A DNA stretch of 64,000 bases from Novipirellula herctigrandis (lineage in GTDB: Bacteria > Planctomycetota > Planctomycetia > Pirellulales > Pirellulaceae): NCBI GenBank assembly GCA_007859835.1, contig SJPJ01000001.1, positions 5,438,283 through 5,502,282 of the forward strand, read 5' to 3'. Positions 46,503-55,714 of this stretch are shown one piece after another. The stretch's first letter is position 1. Each line of letters opens with the position of its first letter. The notes beneath the pieces are model-generated. The model was not told the DNA's origin and made no database searches. It was given only the letters and a program-made list of their open reading frames with translations. The position numbers were made by a program, and so were the translations under genes.

Positions 46503-46744
46503 GAGAAGTATCTTGTTCAGGGAATCGGGGATTGCCAAGGCGAATTACCGGAAAGTCGCCATTCAATCTTGCTCAATCGGTCAACTTTGACTATTCCGCA
46601 GATTCCAGAAAATCGGAAGCGGCTTCCTAAAGATCAACAACGTTGTGTACCGATTTAGACGTTAGGGTCCGGCTCTGGAGGATCGCAAGCGGAGTATTGC
46701 CGCTGCCAATGGACGCTTTAGCACTCATGAATCAGGAAGATCGA

Positions 46745-47806
46745 ATGACCGTCTCTCCCAACCAAACCCAAGACGGTAGTCGCCAAGCACCGAGTTTATC
46801 TGCGAACCGGGGGGCATCTGACACTCCGAACCAAGCCTCCGAGTTGCCACCAACATTGTTTCAGTTACCGAATCTGTATCAATCGCAGAAACCCGCCACG
46901 TCGGCAGGTCAATCAGCATCTTCGCATACCGGCGACACATCGCAAGCGGTCGCGCATGCAAATGCCGCAGACTCCGCCCCTACAAACCCTCCAATGGCGT
47001 CCCAGGCCAAACCGATCGATTCCGCCAATACGGAAACGCATTGCAATTTGGCGACGGACATCGAGGATACGGACATCGAGGATACGGGCACCGAGGACAC
47101 GGACACCAAGGACGCAGTGGCTTCGCCAAATCTTGAGGTTGCGTCCGACGCTCCAGCAGGTCGTGCTTGGATGGAAACCGCCAGCTCGCATGGACTCGTG
47201 CTCGTTCTCCTGATCGCAGTCGTCGTGGCCGCTATGATCGTTGGCCGTCGCTCGCGAAACCGTGCGAATCAAGCCAGTTCGACCGAGGTGGATCCTTCAA
47301 ATTTTGTTCCACCATCGGAGCTGATTACTTTTGGTGAATCGTCTGAAATCGAACCAGCCGACACCGCGCAGACGGACTTTGAATTGACCCCTGATACCTT
47401 GGCTACGCTGTCCAACCCCACGCCGGAGGCTTCGATCGCATCGAACACAATGTCGACCGCATCGCCGGGTAATTCTGATTCAGATGCAAACTTACCAGCA
47501 CCGAATGTGTCTAGCGGAACGGATGCCAGTGTTGTTAGCACAGCGAACGCCAACGTGAATCCCAACACGGTCAATGATCATGACACGCTAACGCAAACGA
47601 AAAACCAATATCCCACCGCTTCGGAGGTGATTGCTCGGCAAGGCTCACTCGAAAGTTCACAGGCACAGGTCGTCGTACCTGAGGATGTGAGTGCATCGCT
47701 TGGGGTATCAACGCCTTCGGTTGAGCCGAGTAAGGACGCGCCTTACCTTGCCTCGCCAACGCCGGCGGGTATTTCGGATTGGACACAATACTTACCGGTC
47801 AAGTAG
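46745..47806 (+). CDS. Single-pass membrane protein, mostly disordered, next to a BY-kinase-like ATPase
   Basis: Start chosen at 46745 because AGGAAGA lies just before it; ATGs at 46709 and 46727 and a TTG further up are alternatives. The 353-residue product is rich in Ser, Thr, Ala, Pro and Asp. One membrane segment (HGLVLVLLIAVVVAAMIVG, then RRSRNR) lies near the middle, putting about 145 residues on one side and 190 on the other. Before it, a fourfold 15-base repeat (47057-47116) encodes DIEDT-DIEDT-GTEDT-DTKDA. No known domain. The next gene follows after 78 bases, and the pair may form one envelope or polysaccharide-related unit; that rests on adjacency. Confidence 0.65.
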   Translation: MTVSPNQTQDGSRQAPSLSANRGASDTPNQASELPPTLFQLPNLYQSQKPATSAGQSASSHTGDTSQAVAHANAADSAPTNPPMASQAKPIDSANTETHCNLATDIEDTDIEDTGTEDTDTKDAVASPNLEVASDAPAGRAWMETASSHGLVLVLLIAVVVAAMIVGRRSRNRANQASSTEVDPSNFVPPSELITFGESSEIEPADTAQTDFELTPDTLATLSNPTPEASIASNTMSTASPGNSDSDANLPAPNVSSGTDASVVSTANANVNPNTVNDHDTLTQTKNQYPTASEVIARQGSLESSQAQVVVPEDVSASLGVSTPSVEPSKDAPYLASPTPAGISDWTQYLPVK

Positions 47807-47884
47807 GACCGGATCGCTTTCCATTTTTTTGACGATTCAACTTCCAAACCATTCGACATTCCGTACCATCACTTGGTAGCAATC

Positions 47885-49297
47885 ATGACTTCAAATAACC
47901 AAGGCTTCGTCAAAGCGTTTTCGCGACGAAATCGCAGTGTGGCCAATCCCACCGAGAGTCAAAACCCACCAAGGGTAACCACCTCTAGCGAACCTGTGCG
48001 GCGTGAACCAGTGAAGCCCGTATCGGCTGAGGCTGCGGCGACATGGTGGATCGATGAAGAAGAGGGTAATCACTACCGTGCGGACAATGATCCGAAGCAA
48101 GTGATTTCAAAGCCTCATTTGGAAGACGATATTTGTCTTGCGGATGCTCGTGACGAAGTAATTGCCGAGCCAGAAGTTATTGAGCGGGACGTTGCTCCGC
48201 AGGAAAGGGTTCCCTCACTGCAAGACACGATTTCGTCGTATTCGGTTGGATCGACTCAAGACGACCAACTAGCGTCACTGTACGGCAATTCGATTTCAAT
48301 TGCTGCTTCGACCGAACTGGAAGCACCTTTGGTTGAACCTCAACCGACGGGTGAAGAAGAGGTTTTTTCACTGAAGGACGTTGCCAAGACATCACAGCGG
48401 ATCGATGAACCTCATGTTCGATTTTCGATCAAGCCACTGAAGTTGCGAAGCAAGCAAACAAAGCCTGCCGTTGAAACAGTAACAGACAGCCAAGCGAGTG
48501 AAATTGTTCAAGACTCCGAAAGCCAAAGCGTCGCCGATGAGCCGGTTTTGATGTCGCATGCTAAGGCGGAGCAGAGGATCGAAGAGGCGATCGCCGACCA
48601 ATCGGCCGCGGATATCGAAACACGAACGCAGCCCCAAGCAGAACTGGAAACCGAGACGGCAGTATTTCGCCCGGCATGGGAAGTCGACCAGTTTGATTTG
48701 CCAAGCAATGTTGCCAAGTTGTTCTTCCATGGTGAAGTATTTCAGCATATCGCTGAGCAGATGCTCGAAGCGGTCGAGACCGGACTTAGCACCGTTTTGA
48801 TCACGAGTGTGCATGGTGAAGAAGGTCGCAGCACGGTCGCGATGGGAGTTGCCCTCGCCGCGGCCGCCGCAGGCATTCGAGTCGCGCTAGTCGATGGTGA
48901 CACGATCCAGCCAACATTGGTCGATGATTTGTGCTTGGATGTCGAAAAGGGGTGGCTTGATGCGATCCGAAGTGGTCAACCCATTTGCAGTGTCGCAGTT
49001 CACTCGGTCGAAGACGGGGTGACGTTGTATCCGTTGTTCGAAACCGATTCGTCCGAGCAGGCTTCGCCTACCGAAATGAAGCACTTGATAAGCACGATCA
49101 AAGAAAGCTTTGATTTGGTCATCATTGATGGACCGATCGGTGCATCGCCCATGGCCGCCGCTTGTGCCGAGATGGTGGAAAGTGCGATGGTCGTGTGCGA
49201 CGTCGAGCGGACGGCCCCAGAAGAAGTTGCGAAACTCTCGGATCATCTTGCAGCTTTAGGGGTCAAAGGGACCGGCATCGTCGAGAATTTTGCATGA
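47885..49297 (+). CDS. BY-kinase-like (CpsD/Wzc family) ATPase with altered Walker A
   Basis: The ATG at 47885 is preferred to the in-frame TTG at 47873. The 470-residue product has an N-terminal disordered, Glu/Ser-rich region (1-270) followed by a MinD/CpsD-type fold: Walker A region TSVHGEEGRSTVAMG, then RVALVDGDTIQPTL (Walker A'), and FDLVIIDGPIG (Walker B). In bacterial tyrosine kinases Walker A reads GEGKST; here the Lys is Arg and the first Gly is Glu. There is no C-terminal tyrosine cluster; it ends GIVENFA. It may therefore be a non-kinase partner of polysaccharide export. It follows the single-pass membrane protein and may act with it. Same strand as DUF1501, 220 bases further on. 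Confidence 0.75.
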   Translation: MTSNNQGFVKAFSRRNRSVANPTESQNPPRVTTSSEPVRREPVKPVSAEAAATWWIDEEEGNHYRADNDPKQVISKPHLEDDICLADARDEVIAEPEVIERDVAPQERVPSLQDTISSYSVGSTQDDQLASLYGNSISIAASTELEAPLVEPQPTGEEEVFSLKDVAKTSQRIDEPHVRFSIKPLKLRSKQTKPAVETVTDSQASEIVQDSESQSVADEPVLMSHAKAEQRIEEAIADQSAADIETRTQPQAELETETAVFRPAWEVDQFDLPSNVAKLFFHGEVFQHIAEQMLEAVETGLSTVLITSVHGEEGRSTVAMGVALAAAAAGIRVALVDGDTIQPTLVDDLCLDVEKGWLDAIRSGQPICSVAVHSVEDGVTLYPLFETDSSEQASPTEMKHLISTIKESFDLVIIDGPIGASPMAAACAEMVESAMVVCDVERTAPEEVAKLSDHLAALGVKGTGIVENFA

Positions 49298-49516
49298 TGC
49301 TTGCAGTCTAGGCTGAACAAAATTGCGTCGGCAACGATAGGGACGCGTTCCGGGGACACGCTTCGAGAGAACCCGCCGTTCGTATCGTCGGATCAAAAGA
49401 ACGCGATTTTCGGCCCACTTCCTCGCAGCGCCGAGGCCCCAAGAAATGCATGCCTTATCAGGTGATGTCTTTCCGGTCACAATATGGACTTCCTTCTTCT
49501 TCTCAGGGAGTGACCG

Positions 49517-50743
49517 ATGACCCGATTGCCGCGACGTGATTTATTGCTTGGAGTTGGATCGTCAATCGGGGCGATGGCGGTGGAAAAAACGCTGCCCGCA
49601 AGTGAAAGTGTGGAACTCGCTTCGCAACAATCGCAATCATTTCGCGACAAGTCACCCAAAGCCAAAGCCGTCATCATGCTCGTCATGGAAGGGGGCCCGA
49701 GCCAACTTGATACGTTTGATCCGAAACCGGTTCTCAGGCGTTTGCACGGGGTGGAAGCCAACGGGTCAATGACCGGCGGAATGGCGCAGTCATTTGCAGC
49801 GAAACCATCTGCAGCGAAACGGTATTACGTTGGTAGTCCGTTTCGCAGTCGTAAGACGGGGCAATCGGGAATCGAGATGTCCGATCCCTTTGTGCATCTC
49901 GCAGAAGATCAGGTAGCCGACGAAATATGTCTTTTTCGCGGGTGCCAAGCCGAATCGGAATTCCATTGCGATGCGATGCTCGATTTGACTGCTCCGGTCT
50001 GTCATCTCGGCAATGTTTCGTTTGGTGCTCGAATGGCTCACGCACTCGATGCGCGTCAAACGGAGTCACCACCTTACGTTGTCATGTTCGATCGGGCGCC
50101 ACCGCAAGCAGGGATAGCGAATTGGACCAGTGGTAGCCTGCCAAGTGAATTTCATGGTGCCACCGAAACGTCGCTTGCCATTCGAACCGTCCCCATAGCG
50201 GCATTCGACTTACATAGAGAATCAGCATCCACTCAGGCGATGTACGGGATTGGCCACGCGCCGACGGATTCGTTCGGAAGGAAGTGTTTGGTCGCTCGTC
50301 GATTGGTAGAACATGGTACGCGTTTTGTTCAGCTGTTTTGTGGAGGCTGGGATAGTCACAATGCGCTCTTTCGAGGGCATGCTTCGCGTATTCGAAGTAT
50401 CGATCAACCGTTTGCAGCCTTGATTCGCGATTTGAAAAAACGTGGCATGTTAGACCAAACATTGGTCTTTTGCGCAGGTGAATTTGGCCGTACTCCCGAC
50501 TCGCAAGGTGGCGGCAAAGGTGACCACCTGGGACGCGATCACAATCCGAATGCGATGAGCATGTGGTTCGCCGGTGGCGGTTTTCGACGCGGCGTTACCG
50601 TGGGTGCTACCGATGAATTGGGTGCACGAGCGGTTGAGTGCGTGCGTCCGCTCGGCGATGTTCATACTACGATTGAACACACGATCGGGTTGGATGTTGG
50701 TGTGATGCGTCAAGGGAACGTGATTAGCGAACTACTCGCCTAA
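49517..50743 (+). CDS. DUF1501 protein, internally shortened
   Basis: DUF1501 proteins belong to the alkaline-phosphatase/sulfatase superfamily and are very common in planctomycetes; most sit next to cytochrome-like DUF1549/DUF1553 genes. This 408-residue member has a Tat-like start (RRDLLLGVGSSIGAMA) and the hallmarks MEGGPSQLDTFDPKP, FGRKCLVARRLVEHGTRFVQ, CAGEFGRTPDSQGG, and DHNPNAMSMWFAGGG. Compared with typical members of about 470 residues the middle is short: after GIANWTSGSLPSEFHGA it goes quickly to STQAMYGIGH, so about 60 residues appear missing. No DUF1553 partner is adjacent. Its function is unknown even in complete members. Confidence 0.88.
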   Translation: MTRLPRRDLLLGVGSSIGAMAVEKTLPASESVELASQQSQSFRDKSPKAKAVIMLVMEGGPSQLDTFDPKPVLRRLHGVEANGSMTGGMAQSFAAKPSAAKRYYVGSPFRSRKTGQSGIEMSDPFVHLAEDQVADEICLFRGCQAESEFHCDAMLDLTAPVCHLGNVSFGARMAHALDARQTESPPYVVMFDRAPPQAGIANWTSGSLPSEFHGATETSLAIRTVPIAAFDLHRESASTQAMYGIGHAPTDSFGRKCLVARRLVEHGTRFVQLFCGGWDSHNALFRGHASRIRSIDQPFAALIRDLKKRGMLDQTLVFCAGEFGRTPDSQGGGKGDHLGRDHNPNAMSMWFAGGGFRRGVTVGATDELGARAVECVRPLGDVHTTIEHTIGLDVGVMRQGNVISELLA

Positions 50744-50777
50744 TGTAGGTTTTCGCTGGCTCCGTTCCCATCGCTGG

Positions 50778-51260
50778 TCATCGCAGTTTGCTGTTTAGCC
50801 AAGTCATCACTTTCGCAGTCGACATGTAGCCGTTTTGTTGGTCCACGAAATGTCCGTCTGGCGTGTACAGAAGCGTCACGGGAAAGCTCTTGAGTCCCAT
50901 CTTGTTGACCACTTCCTTGTTGCGGTCCCCATCGAGGATCAGGGTTTCGAAATGTTGCGAAATGGGGACGGAAACATTGGGTGCGGACCATGTTTCTTGC
51001 TTCATCTTTTTGCAGAAGTGGCACCAATCCGTCGTCACGAAGACAAGGATCGGTTTGCGAGACGCTCGCGCTGATTCGATCGTCGATTCAATCGAGTTGT
51101 TCCAACGAATTTCGGCCGATGCCGTTGAGAAAAAAAGTAGGCAAAAAGTGAGGCTAGCGAGCAATCGCATCCGTATGCGATTGCGAAAGGTGAAGCAGTA
51201 GGCGGATTGATTGACTGGGTGGATTCCGTCACTCTTGGTCTTGGTCTTGGTTTCAGACAT
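50778..51260 (-). CDS. Thioredoxin-fold protein, exported
   Basis: The product of up to 160 residues has a thioredoxin-like domain with the redox motif TTDWCHFCKKM, followed by FPVTLLYTPDGHF and the cis-Pro. Its signal peptide (MRLLASLTFCLLFFSTASA) begins at 51170; the start at 51260 has a good ribosome-binding site (GAAAGGA) and adds 30 Lys/Thr-rich residues, so translation may begin there. It resembles the DUF255/thioredoxin_7-like group acting in the periplasm on disulfides or as a reductase. Convergent with the DUF1501 gene, 35 bases away. Substrate unknown. Confidence 0.8.
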   Translation of the reverse strand: MSETKTKTKSDGIHPVNQSAYCFTFRNRIRMRLLASLTFCLLFFSTASAEIRWNNSIESTIESARASRKPILVFVTTDWCHFCKKMKQETWSAPNVSVPISQHFETLILDGDRNKEVVNKMGLKSFPVTLLYTPDGHFVDQQNGYMSTAKVMTWLNSKLR

Positions 51261-51489
51261 GGTTTCGATTCCTTTCTTGGATGGCAGTCCGCCATTTGAT
51301 CGTGCGATTCGATCGTGGGCTAATGAACCAATGAACGGTCGTCTGATCAGTCCGCCACGAAGATAAAACAGTCAAACAGTCGAATCCAGGAAGTTCGTAT
51401 TGCGTTGTGCTCCCTTTTTTCTCGATAAGACTAAAGCGGCGTTCTCATGCGCCTGCTCCTGCCTGTCTATCCTGCCGAGGTGTTTCATC

Positions 51490-51882
51490 ATGAATCAAGG
51501 TGACGATACAAAAAGTCGCGAAACCGCGCGTCCGCTCAAAACATTGGTACCGGTCATCGCGGTTTTGTGCTTTGGGCTAGCTGGGTGTAAGTCGACGATA
51601 GGAGTGCTGCCGAGTTGGGTCATGCCGGTGTTTGCTAGCAATGGGGAGATCAGTACTGAGGTATCCGATCCTTCGTCGCCCGGAGTTCCACCGCAGAGCT
51701 ACGCTGAAATGGCGAAGGTTAAGGAAGAGGACCTTGCGACCATTTTTGGGCTACCCGCAACGAGCGTGTCCTCCGAAATGGGCAATGGTAATGAGCCGGT
51801 TGTCCAAGTGGCTGCAGAGGAATTCAAGAAGTCCGAGGAACCCGTGCCGGGACCCGATAGTTTGTTCTCGGCGTCTCGGTAG
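51490..51882 (+). CDS. Hypothetical lipoprotein
   Basis: The start at 51490 lies behind GAGGTG and gives a lipoprotein signal (LKTLVPVIAVLCFGLAGC) with lipobox LAGC; a frame opening at 51400 would add 30 Cys-rich residues and is unlikely. The mature part of about 95 residues is Ser/Glu/Pro-rich with no known domain. It is followed by a hairpin (51906-51943) that may terminate transcription. Function unknown. Confidence 0.65.
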   Translation: MNQGDDTKSRETARPLKTLVPVIAVLCFGLAGCKSTIGVLPSWVMPVFASNGEISTEVSDPSSPGVPPQSYAEMAKVKEEDLATIFGLPATSVSSEMGNGNEPVVQVAAEEFKKSEEPVPGPDSLFSASR

Positions 51883-51905
51883 GTGTTGGGGACTGTGCAA
51901 AGAAA

Positions 51906-51943
51906 AACCCAGGATCCGCCCGCGAGGCGAGCGACCCTGGGTT
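51906..51943 (+). terminator. Possible terminator after the lipoprotein gene
   Basis: AACCCAGG and CCTGGGTT form an 8-base stem around a GC-rich loop with its own partial pairing. The following T-run is short (GAGTTGTTT), so termination strength is doubtful. It lies about 25 bases after the stop. Confidence 0.45.
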
Positions 51944-52056
51944 GAGTTGTTTAACGCCCATGGAGTTGGCGATCGCTTTCGCCAACATTTATACAGCAGC
52001 AGCTTGTTAGCCTCGGTTGTACAATTTCCACAGAGCTATTTCGAATTCGATTGTCA

Positions 52057-53364
52057 TTAGGCAAACGGGTTGTATGAACCCGGCGTCGGGATTGGGTATC
52101 GGCCTTCTTCATCCGGGCGTGCCGATGGTGGTACATCCGAGTCGATCGTATAGCTGTCGATTCCGGGCGCTAAGTCGCGTCCTTTTTCGAGCAGATCGTC
52201 CCACTTGATGACTTTGGCTGAGTAGCAAGCTTCACGACCAAGGATGGCGGTGAATGTCGACTTGGCGCCATATTCGCCTTCGTTGTAGATCTCGCCTCGC
52301 ATCAGTGCTTCGATCAAGTCGTGTTGTTCTTGCTGGTGGCCGCCTGGGCTCTTGCCAGAGAATTTCCAGGGGTTCGCGCCTTCGATCGATCCGGATGGAT
52401 TCGCGGTACCCTTTGACCCATGTGCGAACTCAGACACATTGTTCCAAGCACCTTTGACATGGCGACCTTGGCTGAACATCTTGGTCCCGTCGGCAAACGT
52501 GTATTCGCAGAAGGTATGGTCAAAGATTTGGGATTTGGTGGGGTCGCCACCTTCACGTTGCTCACGGCCCCCCATGCCATTGCATTCTACTGGGTAAGCG
52601 TCTTTGACCCAGCATCCAACATCAAGGTTGTGAATGTGTTGCTCACAAATTTGATCACCGGAAAGCCAGTTGAAGTGGTACCAGTTGTTGGTTTGAAACG
52701 CCATTTCCGTTTGGTCCGCGTTACGGTTGCGATACCAGATCCCGCCACCATTCCAATAGACGCGTTGTGCAATGACATCTCCGATCGCACCGTCATGAAT
52801 ACGTTTGATCGTTTCGATATATCGCGGTTCGTGACGGCGTTGCAGTCCAATGCCGACCATCAAGTCCTTCTTTTTCGATTCTTCAACCGCTGCGAGCACG
52901 CGGCGCACGCCCGGTGCGTCCGAGGCAACCGGTTTTTCCATGAAGATGTGTTTGCCTTTGTTAACGGCGTATTCAAACTGTTGCGGTTTGAATCCCGGAG
53001 GCGTTGCGATTACGACCAAATCACAATCGACATCAATCGCGTTCTTATAGGCATCAAGACCGACGAAGATCTTGTCAGGATCAACGGCAACCTTTTCTTT
53101 GTGTTTTTTCCCTAGGCTGCTGACGGTGTAGTCGGCCTTGTTTTGGAACGCATCTGCAACGGCGACTAACTTGACATTGCCTTTTGTGTTCATGATGTTG
53201 TCGGTAGCACCATTGCCACGTCCACCACATCCGATCAACACAACTTTGATTTCGTCACTGCCGGCCGCATGAGCCGTTCTCGCAACGCTACCTGCAACCG
53301 CGATACCTGCGGCAGCAGCACTTGATTGTTTCAAAAAATTTCGGCGAGAGGGGGTGTTCTGCAT
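52057..53364 (-). CDS. Tat-exported Gfo/Idh/MocA-family oxidoreductase
   Basis: These NAD(P)-dependent enzymes oxidise or reduce sugars and inositols. The 435-residue product has a Tat signal (SRRNFLKQSSAAAAGIAVAG), unusual for the superfamily as a whole but typical in planctomycetes. The Rossmann motif is IKVVLIGCGGRGNGA, and the family signature EKPVASDAPGVRR contains the catalytic Lys. The C-terminal half has the usual beta-sheet and a planctomycete-type tail (GRYPIPTPGSYNPFA). Whether the cofactor is added before export is assumed from Tat folding. Divergent from the RecA-like ATPase gene. Confidence 0.9.
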   Translation of the reverse strand: MQNTPSRRNFLKQSSAAAAGIAVAGSVARTAHAAGSDEIKVVLIGCGGRGNGATDNIMNTKGNVKLVAVADAFQNKADYTVSSLGKKHKEKVAVDPDKIFVGLDAYKNAIDVDCDLVVIATPPGFKPQQFEYAVNKGKHIFMEKPVASDAPGVRRVLAAVEESKKKDLMVGIGLQRRHEPRYIETIKRIHDGAIGDVIAQRVYWNGGGIWYRNRNADQTEMAFQTNNWYHFNWLSGDQICEQHIHNLDVGCWVKDAYPVECNGMGGREQREGGDPTKSQIFDHTFCEYTFADGTKMFSQGRHVKGAWNNVSEFAHGSKGTANPSGSIEGANPWKFSGKSPGGHQQEQHDLIEALMRGEIYNEGEYGAKSTFTAILGREACYSAKVIKWDDLLEKGRDLAPGIDSYTIDSDVPPSARPDEEGRYPIPTPGSYNPFA

Positions 53365-53531
53365 GATTGAATTCCTAGAAGGGGGGGGAGGTGGGATTGG
53401 AAGGTGGAAATTGCTCCTCTTCAGTGAACTGGATTATAAGCATTAAGATGGGGCGTGTCTTGCCAGGAAGGGCTCTGTGTTTATTTTTTTTGTTTTGGCT
53501 CCGTGTCGTCTCTTTTGAATGGGTTTTGTCG

Positions 53532-54413
53532 ATGAAGTGTCGTTTGAAGACGGGGGTCGAAGGACTCGACGAGCGGCTTGGTGGTGGCTTGGTACCAGGG
53601 ACTCTAACGGTTGTGATGGGTGCGTCAGGCATCGGCAAAACCCAGTTGGGCATTGCATTCGCCAATCGAGGCCAGACGCAGGAGGGGGAAAAAGGAATCG
53701 TCTTTGACATGACCGCTCGCGGCGATTCGCAAAACCACTCGGATTATGCTCGGCGACTTTTTGATTGGCAACTTCGTGAACGGTCCCTGAATGGCTCGAT
53801 CGATATGAGTACCGCTTGGGAGAAAAGTGTAGTTCGCGATGACTATATGCATATTTTCGAGCATGCCGGTCGTCGAGTGACAGCATCGGATCTCGATTCG
53901 GATCAGTGGCGTCAGTGGAAATACGAGCAATCGCGAAAGTTGGATCAAGCGATTGCCTTTTTCTACTGCAATTTTGTGCATGGCGTCAGGCGATGTGTGA
54001 TTGACGGAGTTGAGCCCGTTGATCGGGCCTCCGATTCGATCCAATTCGAGATGTTTGAATACATCTATCACCAAATCTTGCGCAAAGAGCATGACTGGGT
54101 TGCACGCGATCTGTTTCGTATTGCGTTTCGTGAAAACGCAAAGGCTGTCGAGTCTCACGCCTACCAGCACCAAGACATTGGTTGTCTGCTGCTTTACACC
54201 TCACACGAAGTGATGCTTGACGACTTGTTGGTACGAAAGATCGAAAGTGGCGACGTGTTGTCCAATGCCAACACGATCATCTTGATGGGGAAAACTCGAC
54301 AGGGAAACAAGATGGGCCGAGCCCTGCACGTGGCAAAGCACCGTGGCAGTGCATGTGATGACTCGATCGTTCCGTTTGAGATCACCGAGCAAGGACTGCA
54401 GTTACAGAGCTAG
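53532..54413 (+). CDS. KaiC/RecA-superfamily ATPase
   Basis: This 293-residue protein starts [20 protein letters not shown] at 53532, the typical entry of KaiC-type domains; an open frame continues upstream to 53391 but contains an unrelated hydrophobic run. The P-loop is [12 protein letters not shown], complete, and the Walker B strand is [12 protein letters not shown]. The rest ([30 protein letters not shown]) does not match KaiC, RadA or GvpD closely, so its partner and substrate are unknown. It is followed after 11 bases by a membrane protein gene; the two are probably co-transcribed. It could be a regulatory ATPase acting with that membrane protein. Confidence 0.75.
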   Translation: MKCRLKTGVEGLDERLGGGLVPGTLTVVMGASGIGKTQLGIAFANRGQTQEGEKGIVFDMTARGDSQNHSDYARRLFDWQLRERSLNGSIDMSTAWEKSVVRDDYMHIFEHAGRRVTASDLDSDQWRQWKYEQSRKLDQAIAFFYCNFVHGVRRCVIDGVEPVDRASDSIQFEMFEYIYHQILRKEHDWVARDLFRIAFRENAKAVESHAYQHQDIGCLLLYTSHEVMLDDLLVRKIESGDVLSNANTIILMGKTRQGNKMGRALHVAKHRGSACDDSIVPFEITEQGLQLQS

Positions 54414-54424
54414 ATGGGGTCGCC

Positions 54425-55648
54425 GTGAAAATGAATGAACCCTTGTCTGTGGCGAAAGCTTCCATCATTCCGTCCTTTGTTTCAGTGCGAGCTTGCATCC
54501 GTCGTCGAGACGCCGTTCATACGTGGTTGTTGATGACATCGCTCGGATGCATTTTGTTGGCCATGGCAGTAGCGTTTGGGTGGCCTGTGATTTGGTATGG
54601 CACGATCGAATTCTTTCCCGCGATCCTGCTCGGTTTCGCGGCATTGGTATTCCTCGCATCCTTGTTGCCGTTGTCGTTGGTCTTTTTGGACGCAGCAAAA
54701 TCGGGAGTTGCGTTCGAAGCGGATCGGATAGTCATCCATCGAAGTCGATGGCGATTCACCGAAGCGATCTTCTATTCGTTTCTGCCTCGCAGCGAACTTG
54801 CTCCCAATATGGCGGCAGATACGTTGCTCGAATGGATCCTTCGCCCTCGTCGCTGGGTGATCCACCGCGATGAAACTCAACGGGTTTACCTGCGACGTTA
54901 TGGCGAGGGGACGTTGCTGCGACTGTTTACTACGACTGGTTCGATTGACCCGTTTCCTATCGGCAGCGACCGTGATCTGGCGATCGCTGGGCAGGCCCTC
55001 ATTCATTGGCATCTCGGCACGCCACAACGCGAAACGCTGCTACTTGAAGGTGAGGGAATTCCTCAGGACCGATTGGTGGAATTGATTGAAAAAGCACCGG
55101 CGGGATTCACGTTTGATGAGCCCGATGTGGGGCGACTTCGGCTGACCTTTCGCGAATCCTCCGCTGGAAACTTCTTTGTTGTCTGTCTCGTTTTTGCTGT
55201 GGTATGGACGATTGTCGCTGCCTTGGTCTTGAAACAGATGGAGGAACGACCTTCGTGGATCGTTCAAGCAGTGGTTTTGTCGTTGGGGTCACTGTCGCTT
55301 GTGGTGGCGTTTGGCAATGCTGCTGAACGAAGGCAATTGGTCATGCAGGACGATCGGTTGAAAATTCGTCGACGTGGATATTGGCATGCGCGAACGACAA
55401 CATTCTCAGCAGAAACGCTCACGGAAATCCGTCAACGAGCCACAGGTATTCGCAGTGGCGGCGACGGACCGTGTTTTTGGCTAGTCGAGCTAGCGGGGCA
55501 GTCGAAACCGCTTTGGACCGGAGAGGAAACCACGACGCAGTGGTTGGCGGAAGTGGTTGCGTGTCGATTGGGATTGCCGTTGCTACGTTCGGCGTACATC
55601 GACAGCGATTTGGGGCCAAAACTGAGGGATCCACAGGCAGAACCTTAG
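54425..55648 (+). CDS. Membrane protein of unknown function next to the KaiC-like gene
   Basis: I do not recognise the family. The start is GTG at 54425 or ATG at 54431, only 11 to 17 bases after the ATPase gene. The 407-residue product has two hydrophobic pairs: LLMTSLGCILLAMAVAF with ILLGFAALVFLASLLPLSL near the N-terminus, and FFVVCLVFAVVWTIVAALV with WIVQAVVLSLGSLSLVVAF in the middle. Between and after them are beta-rich soluble parts with basic patches (RPRRWVIHRDETQRVYLRR). This looks like repeated two-helix plus beta (PH-like) units. Function unknown. Confidence 0.65.
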   Translation: MKMNEPLSVAKASIIPSFVSVRACIRRRDAVHTWLLMTSLGCILLAMAVAFGWPVIWYGTIEFFPAILLGFAALVFLASLLPLSLVFLDAAKSGVAFEADRIVIHRSRWRFTEAIFYSFLPRSELAPNMAADTLLEWILRPRRWVIHRDETQRVYLRRYGEGTLLRLFTTTGSIDPFPIGSDRDLAIAGQALIHWHLGTPQRETLLLEGEGIPQDRLVELIEKAPAGFTFDEPDVGRLRLTFRESSAGNFFVVCLVFAVVWTIVAALVLKQMEERPSWIVQAVVLSLGSLSLVVAFGNAAERRQLVMQDDRLKIRRRGYWHARTTTFSAETLTEIRQRATGIRSGGDGPCFWLVELAGQSKPLWTGEETTTQWLAEVVACRLGLPLLRSAYIDSDLGPKLRDPQAEP

Positions 55649-55714
55649 GCAACGTCGCTCGATCGCCTTGGCAAACCAATGCGGCGGCATGTCACCGCCG
55701 TTACGATCGAACCG

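Noticed and set aside
46456..46744. Cobalamin or SAM riboswitch upstream of metH
   Set aside because: Only a 6-base-pair hairpin is seen; the conserved B12-box and SAM-I cores are absent by eye.
47057..47116. 15-base repeat considered as a mobile or regulatory repeat
   Set aside because: It lies in frame inside a gene and encodes an acidic pentapeptide repeat, so it is a coding low-complexity tract.
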